64,000 bases of DNA from NCBI GenBank assembly GCA_963842515.1, contig CAWJGO010000001.1, forward strand, positions 62,001 through 126,000, written 5' to 3'. Shown piece after piece: positions 8,662 through 15,810 of this stretch. The first letter of the stretch is position 1. Each line of letters begins with the position of its first letter. Position numbers and translations under genes: made by a program. This DNA comes from CADEED01 sp963842515 (GTDB taxonomy: Bacteria; Pseudomonadota; Gammaproteobacteria; Steroidobacterales; Steroidobacteraceae). The notes under the pieces are model-generated. The model did no database searches, had not been told where the DNA came from, and saw only the letters and a program-made list of their open reading frames with translations.

Positions 8662-8890
8662 GGCGCCCCAACGAGCGTACACGGCAGGAGATGAGCGAGC
8701 GGGCGGGGTCCTGCGGACTCAATGGCACTGAGCCGCTTCTCTGCTTCATCCGGACTCTTCGCCGACTTTTCATCCAACTACAGCAGAATGTCTTCGCGCC
8801 AAGCGGCGTGCCCAAATCTCGCCCCGCCCAATTATCAAAGGGCCCGGCGAAAGCGAGCTCGCTCCTGTCGTGTGCGCTCGTTGGGGCGAC
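8662..8890. repeat. Repeat element R: inverted copy of the core inside a different inverted repeat
   Basis: Positions 8662-8690 and 8862-8890 are inverted copies (shared wording GCCCCAACGAGCG and ACACG-CAGGAG). Between them, about 8696-8857 is the reverse complement of the element L core. Agreement is near-perfect over about 50 bp around AAGAGTCCGGATGAAGCAGA and looser elsewhere, with small indels. L and R together form a large divergent-arm palindrome centred near 8593. Confidence 0.72.
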
Positions 8891-8927
8891 CGCCTCTTCG
8901 CACCACTTCCCCATTCAACGCCGGCAC

Positions 8928-9389
8928 TTACGGCAGCTTCAGCGAGGCCTGCCCAAATGCATACCGCCAGCCGTCCTTGGTGCGCACGTAGGTATCGCTG
9001 AACCAGAGTTTGTATTCGAACGTCACCTGGTCGCTCATGCGCTTGCCCTTGAGCCACAGCAGCGCGGTCACCACCGCGGTGTCCTTGCCGAACAGCCGCA
9101 CGGTCTGCGTGCCGGGCATCTCCACCTGTTTTTCATACTCGATCTGTTTGCCGCGCGCCTCCTCGATCAACTCGGGGCGGGAAACTACCGTGCCGTTCCC
9201 CAGCACCAGCGTGAATTCCGGATGCAGGATGCGATCCATGGTCTTGAAGTCATTGCGTTCGACCGCAGCCTGATATTCGGTATCGAGCGCAGCGACGATC
9301 GCAGCCGGATCGTCCTTTGCTGCCGATATGTTTGCGCACAACGTTGCGGCCAGCGCGACACGAGCCAAAAGCCTTCGGGTGGTTTTCAT
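8928..9389 (-). CDS. SnoaL/DUF4440-like NTF2-fold protein, exported
   Basis: The 153-residue product has a signal peptide (MKTTRRLLARVALAATLCAN, cut near ISA). An NTF2-like fold follows, with AIVAALDTEYQAAVERNDFKTMDRILHPEFTLV, then the strands TVVSRPELIEEARG, TAVVTALLWLKGK and DTYVRTKDGWRYAFGQASL. That is the pattern of DUF4440/SnoaL-like proteins, often small periplasmic proteins or ketosteroid-isomerase relatives. Catalytic function is uncertain. The ATG at 9389 is chosen because AAAGGAC lies at a good distance upstream and the signal peptide begins there; a longer reading would run into the neighbouring hydrolase frame. It follows the alpha/beta hydrolase gene by 17 bases on the same strand, so the two are probably co-transcribed. 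Confidence 0.8.
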   Translation of the reverse strand: MKTTRRLLARVALAATLCANISAAKDDPAAIVAALDTEYQAAVERNDFKTMDRILHPEFTLVLGNGTVVSRPELIEEARGKQIEYEKQVEMPGTQTVRLFGKDTAVVTALLWLKGKRMSDQVTFEYKLWFSDTYVRTKDGWRYAFGQASLKLP

Positions 9390-9406
9390 GGCGGGTCCTT
9401 TCGTCA

Positions 9407-9925
9407 TTACGACATGTCTTGGGGAAGGTCGAGTGAGATGAGAAAGTATTCGAACAGGTACTTGAGGAAGCGCACCTCGTCCTGCAGCCGGTGATCGCTG
9501 TTGAGGATGTGCAATGCGCAGCCATGGCGGCGCGCGAACTCCATGCTCTGTTCCACCGGCACCACATCGTCTTTCCAGCCGTGCACGATCATCGTGGGGC
9601 AATCGAGCAGCTTTTCGCGCAGGGGCGGCAGGCCCGGCATCGTCAACGCCGGCGCCATGAGGAACACGCCGCGCGCGTGCAGCAGCGAGGCCGCAGCCAC
9701 CGACACGTAGCCACCGAGACTCGAGCCGCACAGCACCAGGTCGCCTTTGAGCTCCTTGCAGTATTCGACCAGTTTGTTGACGCGGTCGCGAGGATCGTCG
9801 ATGCCGCGGTAATCCACGGACTCGACTTCGTAACCTTCGCTGCGCGCGTTGCCGGCGAGCGCGGTGATTTTCACGCCCCACGGGCCTGCATCCTTGCCAT
9901 GCGAAAAGACTACGTAACGGTCCAC
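9407..9925 (-). CDS. Small alpha/beta hydrolase
   Basis: The ~172-residue product is a compact alpha/beta hydrolase. It has VVFSHGKD at the N-terminus (oxyanion region), GSSLGG with nucleophile Ser69, an Asp in HGWKDDVVP at about 122 and a His in NSDHRLQDEV near 140. It resembles small RBBP9/YdeN/Dlh-like hydrolases without a lid; it is probably a cytosolic carboxylesterase of unknown substrate. No ATG fits. The start is one of two adjacent GTG codons (9928 or 9925); I prefer 9925 because GGGAG lies five bases upstream. It lies 10 bases after the Atl-like gene's stop and 17 before the SnoaL-like gene, forming a minus-strand run of three. Confidence 0.82.
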   Translation of the reverse strand: MDRYVVFSHGKDAGPWGVKITALAGNARSEGYEVESVDYRGIDDPRDRVNKLVEYCKELKGDLVLCGSSLGGYVSVAAASLLHARGVFLMAPALTMPGLPPLREKLLDCPTMIVHGWKDDVVPVEQSMEFARRHGCALHILNSDHRLQDEVRFLKYLFEYFLISLDLPQDMS

Positions 9926-9935
9926 CACTGCTCCC

Positions 9936-10298
9936 TCACATCTTCCATAACAAAGCGTCGAGGCTTCGCGCGGTAGCAGGCGTGCGCTTGACCAGCGCGC
10001 GATGGCCGCGGATCTCGACACCCTCGCGTGCCAGCCGGCGCAACTGCTCGCGCGCGCTCGCGGAGCCGCGAGGAAAGGCGATTCGTCCACCTGCGCCGGT
10101 GACCCGATGCCACGGCAGCCGCGCATCGTCGCCGGCGTCGCGCAAGACCTGTCCCACGAGGCGGGCGCGCCCGGGCAGACCGGCGCGACGCGCCACCTCG
10201 CCATAACTCACGAAGCTGCCGCGCTTGATGGCGCGTATCGCCTTGCGGATCGCCGCGGCGCGGATATCAGCGGACGTGGCTGTCGAAGTCTCTTTCAT
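9936..10298 (-). CDS. Alkyltransferase-like protein (Atl), MGMT fold with Trp in place of Cys
   Basis: The 120-residue product has the DNA-binding core of O6-alkylguanine-DNA alkyltransferases: FVSYGEVARRAG (about 29-40), GRARLVGQVLR, the active-site loop and a GREQLR-type helix. The acceptor motif PCHRV is replaced by P62-W63-H64-R65-V66. Alkyltransferase-like proteins (E. coli YbaZ, Schizosaccharomyces Atl1) have this Cys-to-Trp change. They bind alkylated guanine without removing the group and hand it to nucleotide-excision repair. This one should act the same way (family knowledge). The ATG at 10298 is the first Met with a family-like N-terminus. Two genuine methyltransferases with PCHRV occur elsewhere in the window (12975 and 53688). 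Confidence 0.88.
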   Translation of the reverse strand: MKETSTATSADIRAAAIRKAIRAIKRGSFVSYGEVARRAGLPGRARLVGQVLRDAGDDARLPWHRVTGAGGRIAFPRGSASAREQLRRLAREGVEIRGHRALVKRTPATARSLDALLWKM

Positions 10299-10396
10299 CA
10301 CGATCTTTCTGCGTTTACAGTCGGTGCCCCGCGGCGTTGGGATTCGATCACGCGATGGCCCGAGTAGCAACCGACATACATTCCACCCGTCCACAG

Positions 10397-10894
10397 ATGG
10401 ACTGGCTCACCATGACCGACACCACCATCGCGGGACCCACGCTTCGAGCGTGGGCACGCGCGCGGAGTTCCGCATTCGGACGGTGGTTGTTTGCTCGCAC
10501 GGTATCGAAACGCGCGCCCTACTTCGGCACCATCCGCCCAAGTTTCCTCGATCTGCAACCGAAGTTGTGTCGCGTTGCGATGAAAAAGCGCCGGGCCGTG
10601 GAGAATCACATCGGCACGGTGCACGCGCTCGCCATGGGCAATCTCTGCGAGCTCGCCGCCGGTATGTGCACCGAAGTCACCATTCCCGTCGGCATGCGCT
10701 GGATTCCGCGCGGCATGACCATCGAATACCTGGCCAAGGCCGAGACCGACGTCGTGGCCACCGCGCGGCTCGACAAGACGGAGTGGACCGGCCCGGAAAA
10801 TGTCGGTGTCCCCGTTACGGTTACTGACATAAGCGGCAAGGAAGTGGTTCGCGCGGTCATCAGCATGTACGTATCGCCGAAGCGCGCCGATTGA
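10397..10894 (+). CDS. DUF4442/hotdog-fold thioesterase-like protein
   Basis: The ~165-residue product reads as a hotdog-fold protein of the DUF4442/PaaI-like group. It has AFGRWLFARTVSKRAPYFGTIRPSF, a strand rich in basic residues (LCRVAMKKRRAVENHIGTVHALA), the helix MGNLCELAAGM and the strands VTIPVGMRWIPRGMTIEYLAKAETD. DUF4442 proteins often sit beside fatty-acid genes, and here a membrane desaturase follows immediately (its earliest possible start overlaps this stop). The role could be acyl-CoA or acyl-ACP hydrolysis. The start is uncertain: ATGs at 10337, 10397 and 10412 are all in frame and none has a clear ribosome site. I chose 10397 because it begins just before the conserved part. 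Confidence 0.75.
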   Translation: MDWLTMTDTTIAGPTLRAWARARSSAFGRWLFARTVSKRAPYFGTIRPSFLDLQPKLCRVAMKKRRAVENHIGTVHALAMGNLCELAAGMCTEVTIPVGMRWIPRGMTIEYLAKAETDVVATARLDKTEWTGPENVGVPVTVTDISGKEVVRAVISMYVSPKRAD

Positions 10895-10962
10895 AGCCTC
10901 GCCCGGTCAATCACTGTGCGCAAGCGAACAGACTTCGCGGCGTGGACGGCGCAGACTCGGCC

Positions 10963-11952
10963 ATGATGACCGGTACCCCCACCGCGCAACGCGCCGCGCT
11001 CGCACCTTTCGCAAAAGCCTCGTTGCCGCGTGCGCTCTGGCAGCTCGCGAACACCCTGCCGACTTTCCTGGCGCTGTGGATTGCCATGGCCTGGACGCGC
11101 CACGTCGAGTGGCCCTACTGGTGGGTGATGTTGCTGCCCACCGCGGCGCTGTACGTGCGGCTCTTCATCCTGCAGCACGACTGCAGCCACGGGTCGTTCT
11201 TCAAGAGTGCCCGTGCGAACCGCTGGGTGGGCGCGGGCCTCGGGCTGCTCACCTTGTTTCCGTTCGCATACTGGAAGAAGACGCACGGTGTGCACCACGC
11301 GACCTCGGGCAACCTCGATGAGCGCGTGCTCGGCGACATCCGCACGCTTACGGTCAACGAATACCTCGGCAGCTCCCGCTGGATGCGTTTCTGTTACCGC
11401 TTCTACCGCAGCATGCCGGTGATGCTGGGCATCGGCCCTATCTACCAGTTCGTGGTCAAGCACCGCCTGCCGCTGGGAATGCCATGGCGCTGGAAAAAGG
11501 AATGGCGCAGCGTGGCGCTCAACAACCTCGCGCTGCTGGCGGTTGGCGGCATTTTCTACGTGCTGTTCGACTGGCGCACGCTGCTGCTGGTGCAGCTGCC
11601 GGTGGTGGCGATCGCCGGCGCTTTCGGCGTGTGGCTGTTCTACGTGCAGCACTGCTTCGAACGCAGTTACTGGGTGCGCAAAGATTCCTGGGATCCGCAC
11701 GCCGCCGCGGTCGATGGCAGCTCCTTCTACGACCTGCCGCCGGTGCTGCGCTGGATCACCTGCAACATCGGCTATCACCACATCCACCACCTGGCGCCGC
11801 GCATCCCTAACTACCACCTGCGTGCCGCCTACGAAGCGGCGCCGGCGATGCCCGGCGTCCAACGCCTCCGTCTGCGCGACAGCCTGCGGTGCGCGCGCAT
11901 GAAACTCTGGGACGAGAGCCTCGGCCGTATGGTGGGCTTTCCGCGCGGATGA
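10963..11952 (+). CDS. Membrane fatty acid desaturase
   Basis: The 329-residue integral membrane protein carries the three histidine boxes of the di-iron desaturase/hydroxylase family: HDCSH (72-76), HGVHH (108-112) and HHIHH near residue 280. Four or more hydrophobic segments surround them. It should introduce a double bond into an acyl chain at the inner membrane. The C-terminal half (CFERSYWVRKDSWDPHAAAVDGSS...LDLPPVL-type) resembles bacterial omega-6/delta-12-like desaturases. I use the ATG at 10963 (MMTGTP); a TTG at 10891 overlapping the previous stop would add 24 unconvincing residues. It probably shares an operon with the hotdog gene upstream, and the Ada-domain gene follows 10 bp downstream. 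Confidence 0.9.
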   Translation: MMTGTPTAQRAALAPFAKASLPRALWQLANTLPTFLALWIAMAWTRHVEWPYWWVMLLPTAALYVRLFILQHDCSHGSFFKSARANRWVGAGLGLLTLFPFAYWKKTHGVHHATSGNLDERVLGDIRTLTVNEYLGSSRWMRFCYRFYRSMPVMLGIGPIYQFVVKHRLPLGMPWRWKKEWRSVALNNLALLAVGGIFYVLFDWRTLLLVQLPVVAIAGAFGVWLFYVQHCFERSYWVRKDSWDPHAAAVDGSSFYDLPPVLRWITCNIGYHHIHHLAPRIPNYHLRAAYEAAPAMPGVQRLRLRDSLRCARMKLWDESLGRMVGFPRG

Positions 11953-11962
11953 ACCCACGCGG

Positions 11963-12232
11963 ATGAACCCAGGCAAGCGGTGGACGCTCCAGGGGAGCGA
12001 TGGCCGGCCCTATTCGAGCGCCACGCCTGGAACCCTGGGCGGACACCGTTCCGGCGGGATCTACGGCCGGCTCGACTGTCGCGCCGCGCTGCAGGCGATC
12101 GCCCGCGGCGGTTACAAACCGCAGCGAGTGTTCTTCGCCGATGAACAGACCGCAGTCGCGGCCGGATATCGGCCCTGCGCCGTGTGCATGCCCGCAGAAT
12201 ATGCGCGCTGGAAAGCGCGCCGCGGAACGTGA
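11963..12232 (+). CDS. Stand-alone Ada-type metal-binding domain protein
   Basis: The 89-residue protein consists of little more than an Ada metal-binding-type domain: YGRLDCRAALQAIARGGYKPQRVFFADEQTAVAAGYRPCAVCMPAEYARW. It has one Cys (LDC) in the first half and a CxxC in RPCAVC. Full Ada has four zinc-binding Cys, one of which accepts methyl groups from DNA phosphotriesters. Only three Cys are evident here, so a fourth ligand would have to be His or Asp, or the domain is not a methyl acceptor. It lies convergent to the 2OG oxygenase gene with a 4-bp gap, and near Ogt and Atl genes. The Ada-like protein at 53688-54554 lacks this very domain, which makes a split-Ada arrangement possible. Confidence 0.8.
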   Translation: MNPGKRWTLQGSDGRPYSSATPGTLGGHRSGGIYGRLDCRAALQAIARGGYKPQRVFFADEQTAVAAGYRPCAVCMPAEYARWKARRGT

Positions 12233-12236
12233 CCCT

Positions 12237-12974
12237 TCACGCGGCGTCGTGAAAGATCACCCCGAGGGTGTGGCGCTCGCCACTGCGGATACGGCTGACG
12301 CCATGCCGCAGGTTCACCCGATAGGTTCCCCGCACGCCCTGCACGGGCCGGTGGTGAACCGCGAACACAACGGCGTCTCCCTGCCGCAGGTTCAGCACTT
12401 CGGCGCGCGTCTGCATGCGCGGCCGCTGCTCGGTGATGACGAACTCACCGCCGGAAAAGTCCTTTCCTGGTTCTGACAACAACACCGCCACCTGAAGCGG
12501 AAACACCTGCGCACCGTAGAGATCCTGATGCAGGCAGTTGTAATCACCCGCCGCGTAGCGCAGCAGCAATGGGGTCGGCAACGTCTGTGACGCATCGTGA
12601 CAACGCGCCAGGAAATCCCGGTGCGCAGTCGGAAAGCGTGCCGCCACGCCCAGCCGCTCGTTCCAGGCGTTGGCGATCGGCGCCAGATGTGCATAGAACG
12701 CTTCGCGCAAAGACGCGACCCCGGCCGGCAGCGGATACGCGAAGTAGCGGTACTCGCCGCGTCCGAAGCCGTGCCGCGCCATCACGACGCGGCTGCGGAA
12801 CGGCGGATCCTTGGCGTACAACGCCGCGAGCGCGCGGCATTCGTGCGCGCCCATGAGCGGCGTCACGGCACTGCCCTGCGCATCGAGCTCGGTGCGCAGA
12901 CGTTGCCAGTCGAGCCCGCCAACCCGTTGCGCCGCCGACGGTTCCGGTGGCGCGCTGACCACGGCCGCGTTCAT
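12237..12974 (-). CDS. 2OG-Fe(II) oxygenase, paired with Ogt
   Basis: The 245-residue product has the iron/2-oxoglutarate triad of the superfamily: H149-x-D151 in NCLHQDLYG, distal H224 in NLRHGVS and a following Arg (R228 or R234) to hold 2-oxoglutarate. Surrounding text (YRYFAYPLP, PTPLLLRYAAGDYN, SGGEFVITEQRPRMQ, RSGERHTLGVIFHDA) matches a conserved proteobacterial family usually found next to ada/ogt genes. It may oxidise alkylated nucleic acid or protein, but it is not a standard AlkB by sequence. Its ATG directly abuts the TAA stop of the ogt gene, so the two are translationally coupled. Confidence 0.88.
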   Translation of the reverse strand: MNAAVVSAPPEPSAAQRVGGLDWQRLRTELDAQGSAVTPLMGAHECRALAALYAKDPPFRSRVVMARHGFGRGEYRYFAYPLPAGVASLREAFYAHLAPIANAWNERLGVAARFPTAHRDFLARCHDASQTLPTPLLLRYAAGDYNCLHQDLYGAQVFPLQVAVLLSEPGKDFSGGEFVITEQRPRMQTRAEVLNLRQGDAVVFAVHHRPVQGVRGTYRVNLRHGVSRIRSGERHTLGVIFHDAA

Positions 12975-13481
12975 TTACGCCGCTTCCCGTTCCAGCAAGG
13001 CGCGTTTGCGGGCGATGCCCCAGCGATAACCCGACAACGCGCCGTCGCTGCGCACGACGCGGTGACATGGGATGGCGAGCGCCAGCGCATTGGCGCCGCA
13101 GGCCTGCGCCACGGCACGCACAGATGTCGGCGCGTCGATCTTGCGCGCAATGTCCGCGTAACTCGCGGTGACTCCCGGTGGAATCAGCTTGAGCGCGCTC
13201 CAGACACGCTGCTGGAATGCGGTGCCGCCGATATCGAGCGGCAAGTCGATACCGGCGCCTGGCGACTCGACCAAACGGACGACGCGAGCGAGCGTGCCGG
13301 CGAGCGCCGCGGTGTCTTCGACCAGCTCGGCACGCGGAAATCGCCGCTCAAGGTCGCGCAACAGTCCGCGCCGGTTGTCGCCGAGCAGGATGGCGCAGAC
13401 GCCCTTGCGGCTGCGCGCGACGACTACGGCACCAAGATTGCTGTCGGTGAAGCCATAGCGAATGGTGTTCGGGGTGGTCAT
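12975..13481 (-). CDS. ogt: Methylated-DNA--protein-cysteine methyltransferase (Ogt/Ada C-domain type)
   Basis: The 168-residue protein has a ribonuclease-H-like N-domain (YGFTDSNLGAVVVARSRKGVCAILLGD) and a C-domain with FQQRVWSALKLIPPGVTASYADIA, the recognition helix SVRAVAQACGAN and the acceptor motif P138-C139-H140-R141-V142. The transferred group stays on Cys139, so each molecule works once. It repairs O6-methylguanine and O4-methylthymine in DNA. The ATG at 13481 has a good GGAGG site seven bases upstream. It is the first gene of a two-gene operon with the 2OG oxygenase. Confidence 0.94.
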   Translation of the reverse strand: MTTPNTIRYGFTDSNLGAVVVARSRKGVCAILLGDNRRGLLRDLERRFPRAELVEDTAALAGTLARVVRLVESPGAGIDLPLDIGGTAFQQRVWSALKLIPPGVTASYADIARKIDAPTSVRAVAQACGANALALAIPCHRVVRSDGALSGYRWGIARKRALLEREAA

Positions 13482-13673
13482 TTGCGAATCCTCCGGTGTG
13501 CCGACGAATATTCGGCTTGTGGAGGGGCAATCTAGCGACCGGGCCCCGCCCTGACATTCCGATTCTTGCCGACTTTGGAGTACGTCAAATACACCGACGG
13601 GAGCGTCAGGACCTGCCATCCTGCTGTTCTGCCGCTTTCCAGCGCTTCATCTCAATCGAGGAGCAACCGCCGA

Positions 13674-14072
13674 GTGACATCCGCATCGAAGATTTCAGAA
13701 TCGCAGGTCAAGAACAGCACGCACATTCTCATCGTCGATGACGACCGGGAGGCGGGCAAGTCGCTGGCGCTGATGTTGTCCGCCACCGGCTACGATGAAA
13801 TCAAGACAGTGCGCAGCGCCGCACGAGCGCTGGCCATCGCCACCACTTTTCAGCCCGCCATCGCCTTTCTCGGAACTCCGCAGTCCGATGGCAGCGGCAG
13901 TGAGCTCGCGTCGCAGCTGCAAAAGAACGCTCGGCCTGCGGGCATTCGCGTCATCGGCCTCACCGACAGCGCCGAGCATCCTGCCAAGGAAGTCGCGCGC
14001 GCTGCCGGCCTCGAGCGTTACCTCACGCGGCCGGTGACCCAGGCGGAGCTCGACAAGGTTCTCAGGAAGTAA
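13674..14072 (+). CDS. Degenerate response-regulator receiver protein (phospho-Asp lost)
   Basis: The ~132-residue single-domain protein has a receiver fold. The acidic pocket HILIVDDDREAG (D22-D24) is present, as is the helix SLALMLSATGY, the Thr in RVIGLTDS and a final TRPVTQAELDKVL. The phosphoacceptor position, four residues before the conserved Pro in FLGTP, is Phe65 rather than Asp, and the usual Lys of the TKP motif is Arg. So it should not be phosphorylated in the normal way and may act as a protein-binding pseudo-receiver. The start is inferred: GTG at 13674 has GAGGAG upstream, while the longer TTG reading from 13566 adds a low-complexity leader. It ends 6 bp before the convergent tail-sheath stop. 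Confidence 0.78.
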   Translation: MTSASKISESQVKNSTHILIVDDDREAGKSLALMLSATGYDEIKTVRSAARALAIATTFQPAIAFLGTPQSDGSGSELASQLQKNARPAGIRVIGLTDSAEHPAKEVARAAGLERYLTRPVTQAELDKVLRK

Positions 14073-14078
14073 AGCCGC

Positions 14079-15743
14079 TCAGCTCTTGGCCACAGGCGCC
14101 AAGGGCTCGACCACGCGAGTGAGAGGTACGAGCCCGCGCAGGATGCTCGACTCGATTTCGAGGTCGACGCTCGGCGAATAGTTCGCGAAGCGATTCACGG
14201 TGATGGAACGTGCACGCGAGCCGCTCGGCTGATGCGTGACGAGAAAAGCGTGGTACTCGCCGGGCTTGGTGGCCGCGAATCCGAAGGCGAGATTGACCTT
14301 GCCGGCGCGCAATGTTTCCTCCGTATTGATGCGCTCGTCGCACACGACGAAGTAGCTCTCCTCGCCGCTGCGCCCGACGAAAGCGCCCTCGGCATACAGC
14401 GAGTCGAGGAACGCCTCGACCTGGGCCCGCGCCATCGTCCAGTTGGCTTGCGCATTGCGCTCGAACAGCATCCAGCGTGTGCCGCGTTCGACGCTGGTCT
14501 GCACGAACAGCGCCAGGCGGCGCGGTGACAGGAAACGCCAGTCGCTGACCGCGGCGGAGCCGCTGGCGAGCGTGCGCGGGCTGGCGGCAAACTTCGGCGC
14601 GATGCGCACCGACTGCAACAGGTTGATGCCGGCGTTCACCAGCCGGGCGCGATCGGCGTTCTGCACGTTCCAGGCCGGGCGCAGGCCCGGACGCAGGATG
14701 GCATCGTCACCCTCGGCGGCGGCCCAGACCGGCCAGTTCTCATCGCAGCGCGCGATCATGCCGGCCGCGACACCGCAGGGCGCGAACATTTCGAATCGTC
14801 CGCGCAGCCGATCGAAAGCCACGATGCGCGGAAAAAACATCGCCGCGTCTTCGCTGCGGAACGGCCAGTGACGCATGCCATCGAGCGCCGCGGCGCTCGA
14901 TGCCCACGAGGCGGGCGGATCGACGATGAGCATGGCGCGCCGCTCGCGGCAGAAACGGCCCGCCACCAGCAGCGTCGACAGCCCGACGTCGTGGTCGCGC
15001 GTGAGCGGCGGAATACATAGCAGGTTGATGTCGGGCGCGGAGTGCAGCGCGAAGAGACCTGTACTCCGCTGCGCTGAGCCGATGACGTCGTAGTCGGTGA
15101 TCGGACCGCCGTCGTCGCCGTCGGGATTCGAAGGTGTGTAGCCGATGACCGCGCCGGTGGCCGCGGCTGGCGTGCGTAGCGGCCGCTCCGTGGGCACACT
15201 GCCCTGCACTCGCACCAGGCGCGAATCGAGCAGCGCATCGGCCACAAAACGGTCCGCGCCCGGCGTAGTCGACAGCCGCCGGAAGATTTCCTGTTCTTCG
15301 ATCTGCTCGGAGCCTGCGGTGCGCACACGCTGCACGACGAGGTTGAACCGGTCGGCTTCCCGTGCCTCGATGGCATCGTAGTCCACCGAGGCACGCAGGA
15401 ACTCGCGCGAACCGGCCCCCACGCCGCGCAAGATCAGCTTGCCGTTGGCCGTGGGCAGCGTGAGCGTGGGCGGGCTGGCGCCGTTCACCACGCGCACGAT
15501 GACGGCGCAGCGGCCGCCATTCTCGAAGAACTGCTCGACCGCGTAGCTCAGCGTGGAGGGTTGCCACAGGCCGCCGAACACGCGCGAGTAGTCGGCGAAG
15601 CTGCGTACGGGAACGGGCTCGTTGACGGGTCCCTTGAGTGCGCGGCCGACGAAGGCCGCGATATTGGTCGCGGCGCGCGCAATGACACGTATAGAGCCGG
15701 GTTGTTCGGCAGATGGGACTTGCGAGTCAAACGGCTCGGCCAA
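14079..15743 (-). CDS. Phage-type contractile tail sheath protein (stand-alone gene)
   Basis: The 554-residue product follows the contractile sheath family from end to end. The N-terminal block reads SIRVIARAATNIAAFVGRA, LKGPVNEPVPVRSFADYSRVFG, LSYAVEQFFENGGRCAVIVRV. A variable insert follows at about residues 95-250. The conserved C-terminal core is at about 350-540 (RPAWNVQNADRARLVNAGIN, LSPRRLALFVQTSVERG, TMARAQVEAFLDSLYAEGAF, INTEETLRAGKVNLAFGFA). The family forms the contracting tube of myophages, pyocins, T6SS-like and eCIS devices. No tube, baseplate, spike or AAA gene is nearby; the neighbours are a pseudo-receiver and a rhomboid protease. The start is a TTG at 15743 with a strong GGGGAG site 4-5 bases upstream. 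Confidence 0.85.
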   Translation of the reverse strand: MAEPFDSQVPSAEQPGSIRVIARAATNIAAFVGRALKGPVNEPVPVRSFADYSRVFGGLWQPSTLSYAVEQFFENGGRCAVIVRVVNGASPPTLTLPTANGKLILRGVGAGSREFLRASVDYDAIEAREADRFNLVVQRVRTAGSEQIEEQEIFRRLSTTPGADRFVADALLDSRLVRVQGSVPTERPLRTPAAATGAVIGYTPSNPDGDDGGPITDYDVIGSAQRSTGLFALHSAPDINLLCIPPLTRDHDVGLSTLLVAGRFCRERRAMLIVDPPASWASSAAALDGMRHWPFRSEDAAMFFPRIVAFDRLRGRFEMFAPCGVAAGMIARCDENWPVWAAAEGDDAILRPGLRPAWNVQNADRARLVNAGINLLQSVRIAPKFAASPRTLASGSAAVSDWRFLSPRRLALFVQTSVERGTRWMLFERNAQANWTMARAQVEAFLDSLYAEGAFVGRSGEESYFVVCDERINTEETLRAGKVNLAFGFAATKPGEYHAFLVTHQPSGSRARSITVNRFANYSPSVDLEIESSILRGLVPLTRVVEPLAPVAKS

Positions 15744-15810
15744 TCAACTCCCCAAAACGTGAGCCCGACAATTTCGCAGCTTCGCAACGTGCGCGGAATG
15801 TAGCAGCGTC

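Noticed and set aside
8351..8914. Short overlapping open frames on both strands inside the repeat elements, two of which start with near-identical peptides (EK-x-x-KSPDEAEKRLSAIE)
   Set aside because: The shared peptide follows automatically from the inverted copies of the core. The frames differ outside it, have no ribosome sites and cross the palindromes. A coding role is not excluded but is unsupported.
10606..11976. 456-codon minus-strand frame antisense to the desaturase
   Set aside because: Histidine- and glutamine-rich shadow; the plus-strand product has all three desaturase histidine boxes.
13496..13741. Other frame upstream of the receiver gene
   Set aside because: Overlaps the ogt promoter region and the receiver frame, with no recognisable protein.
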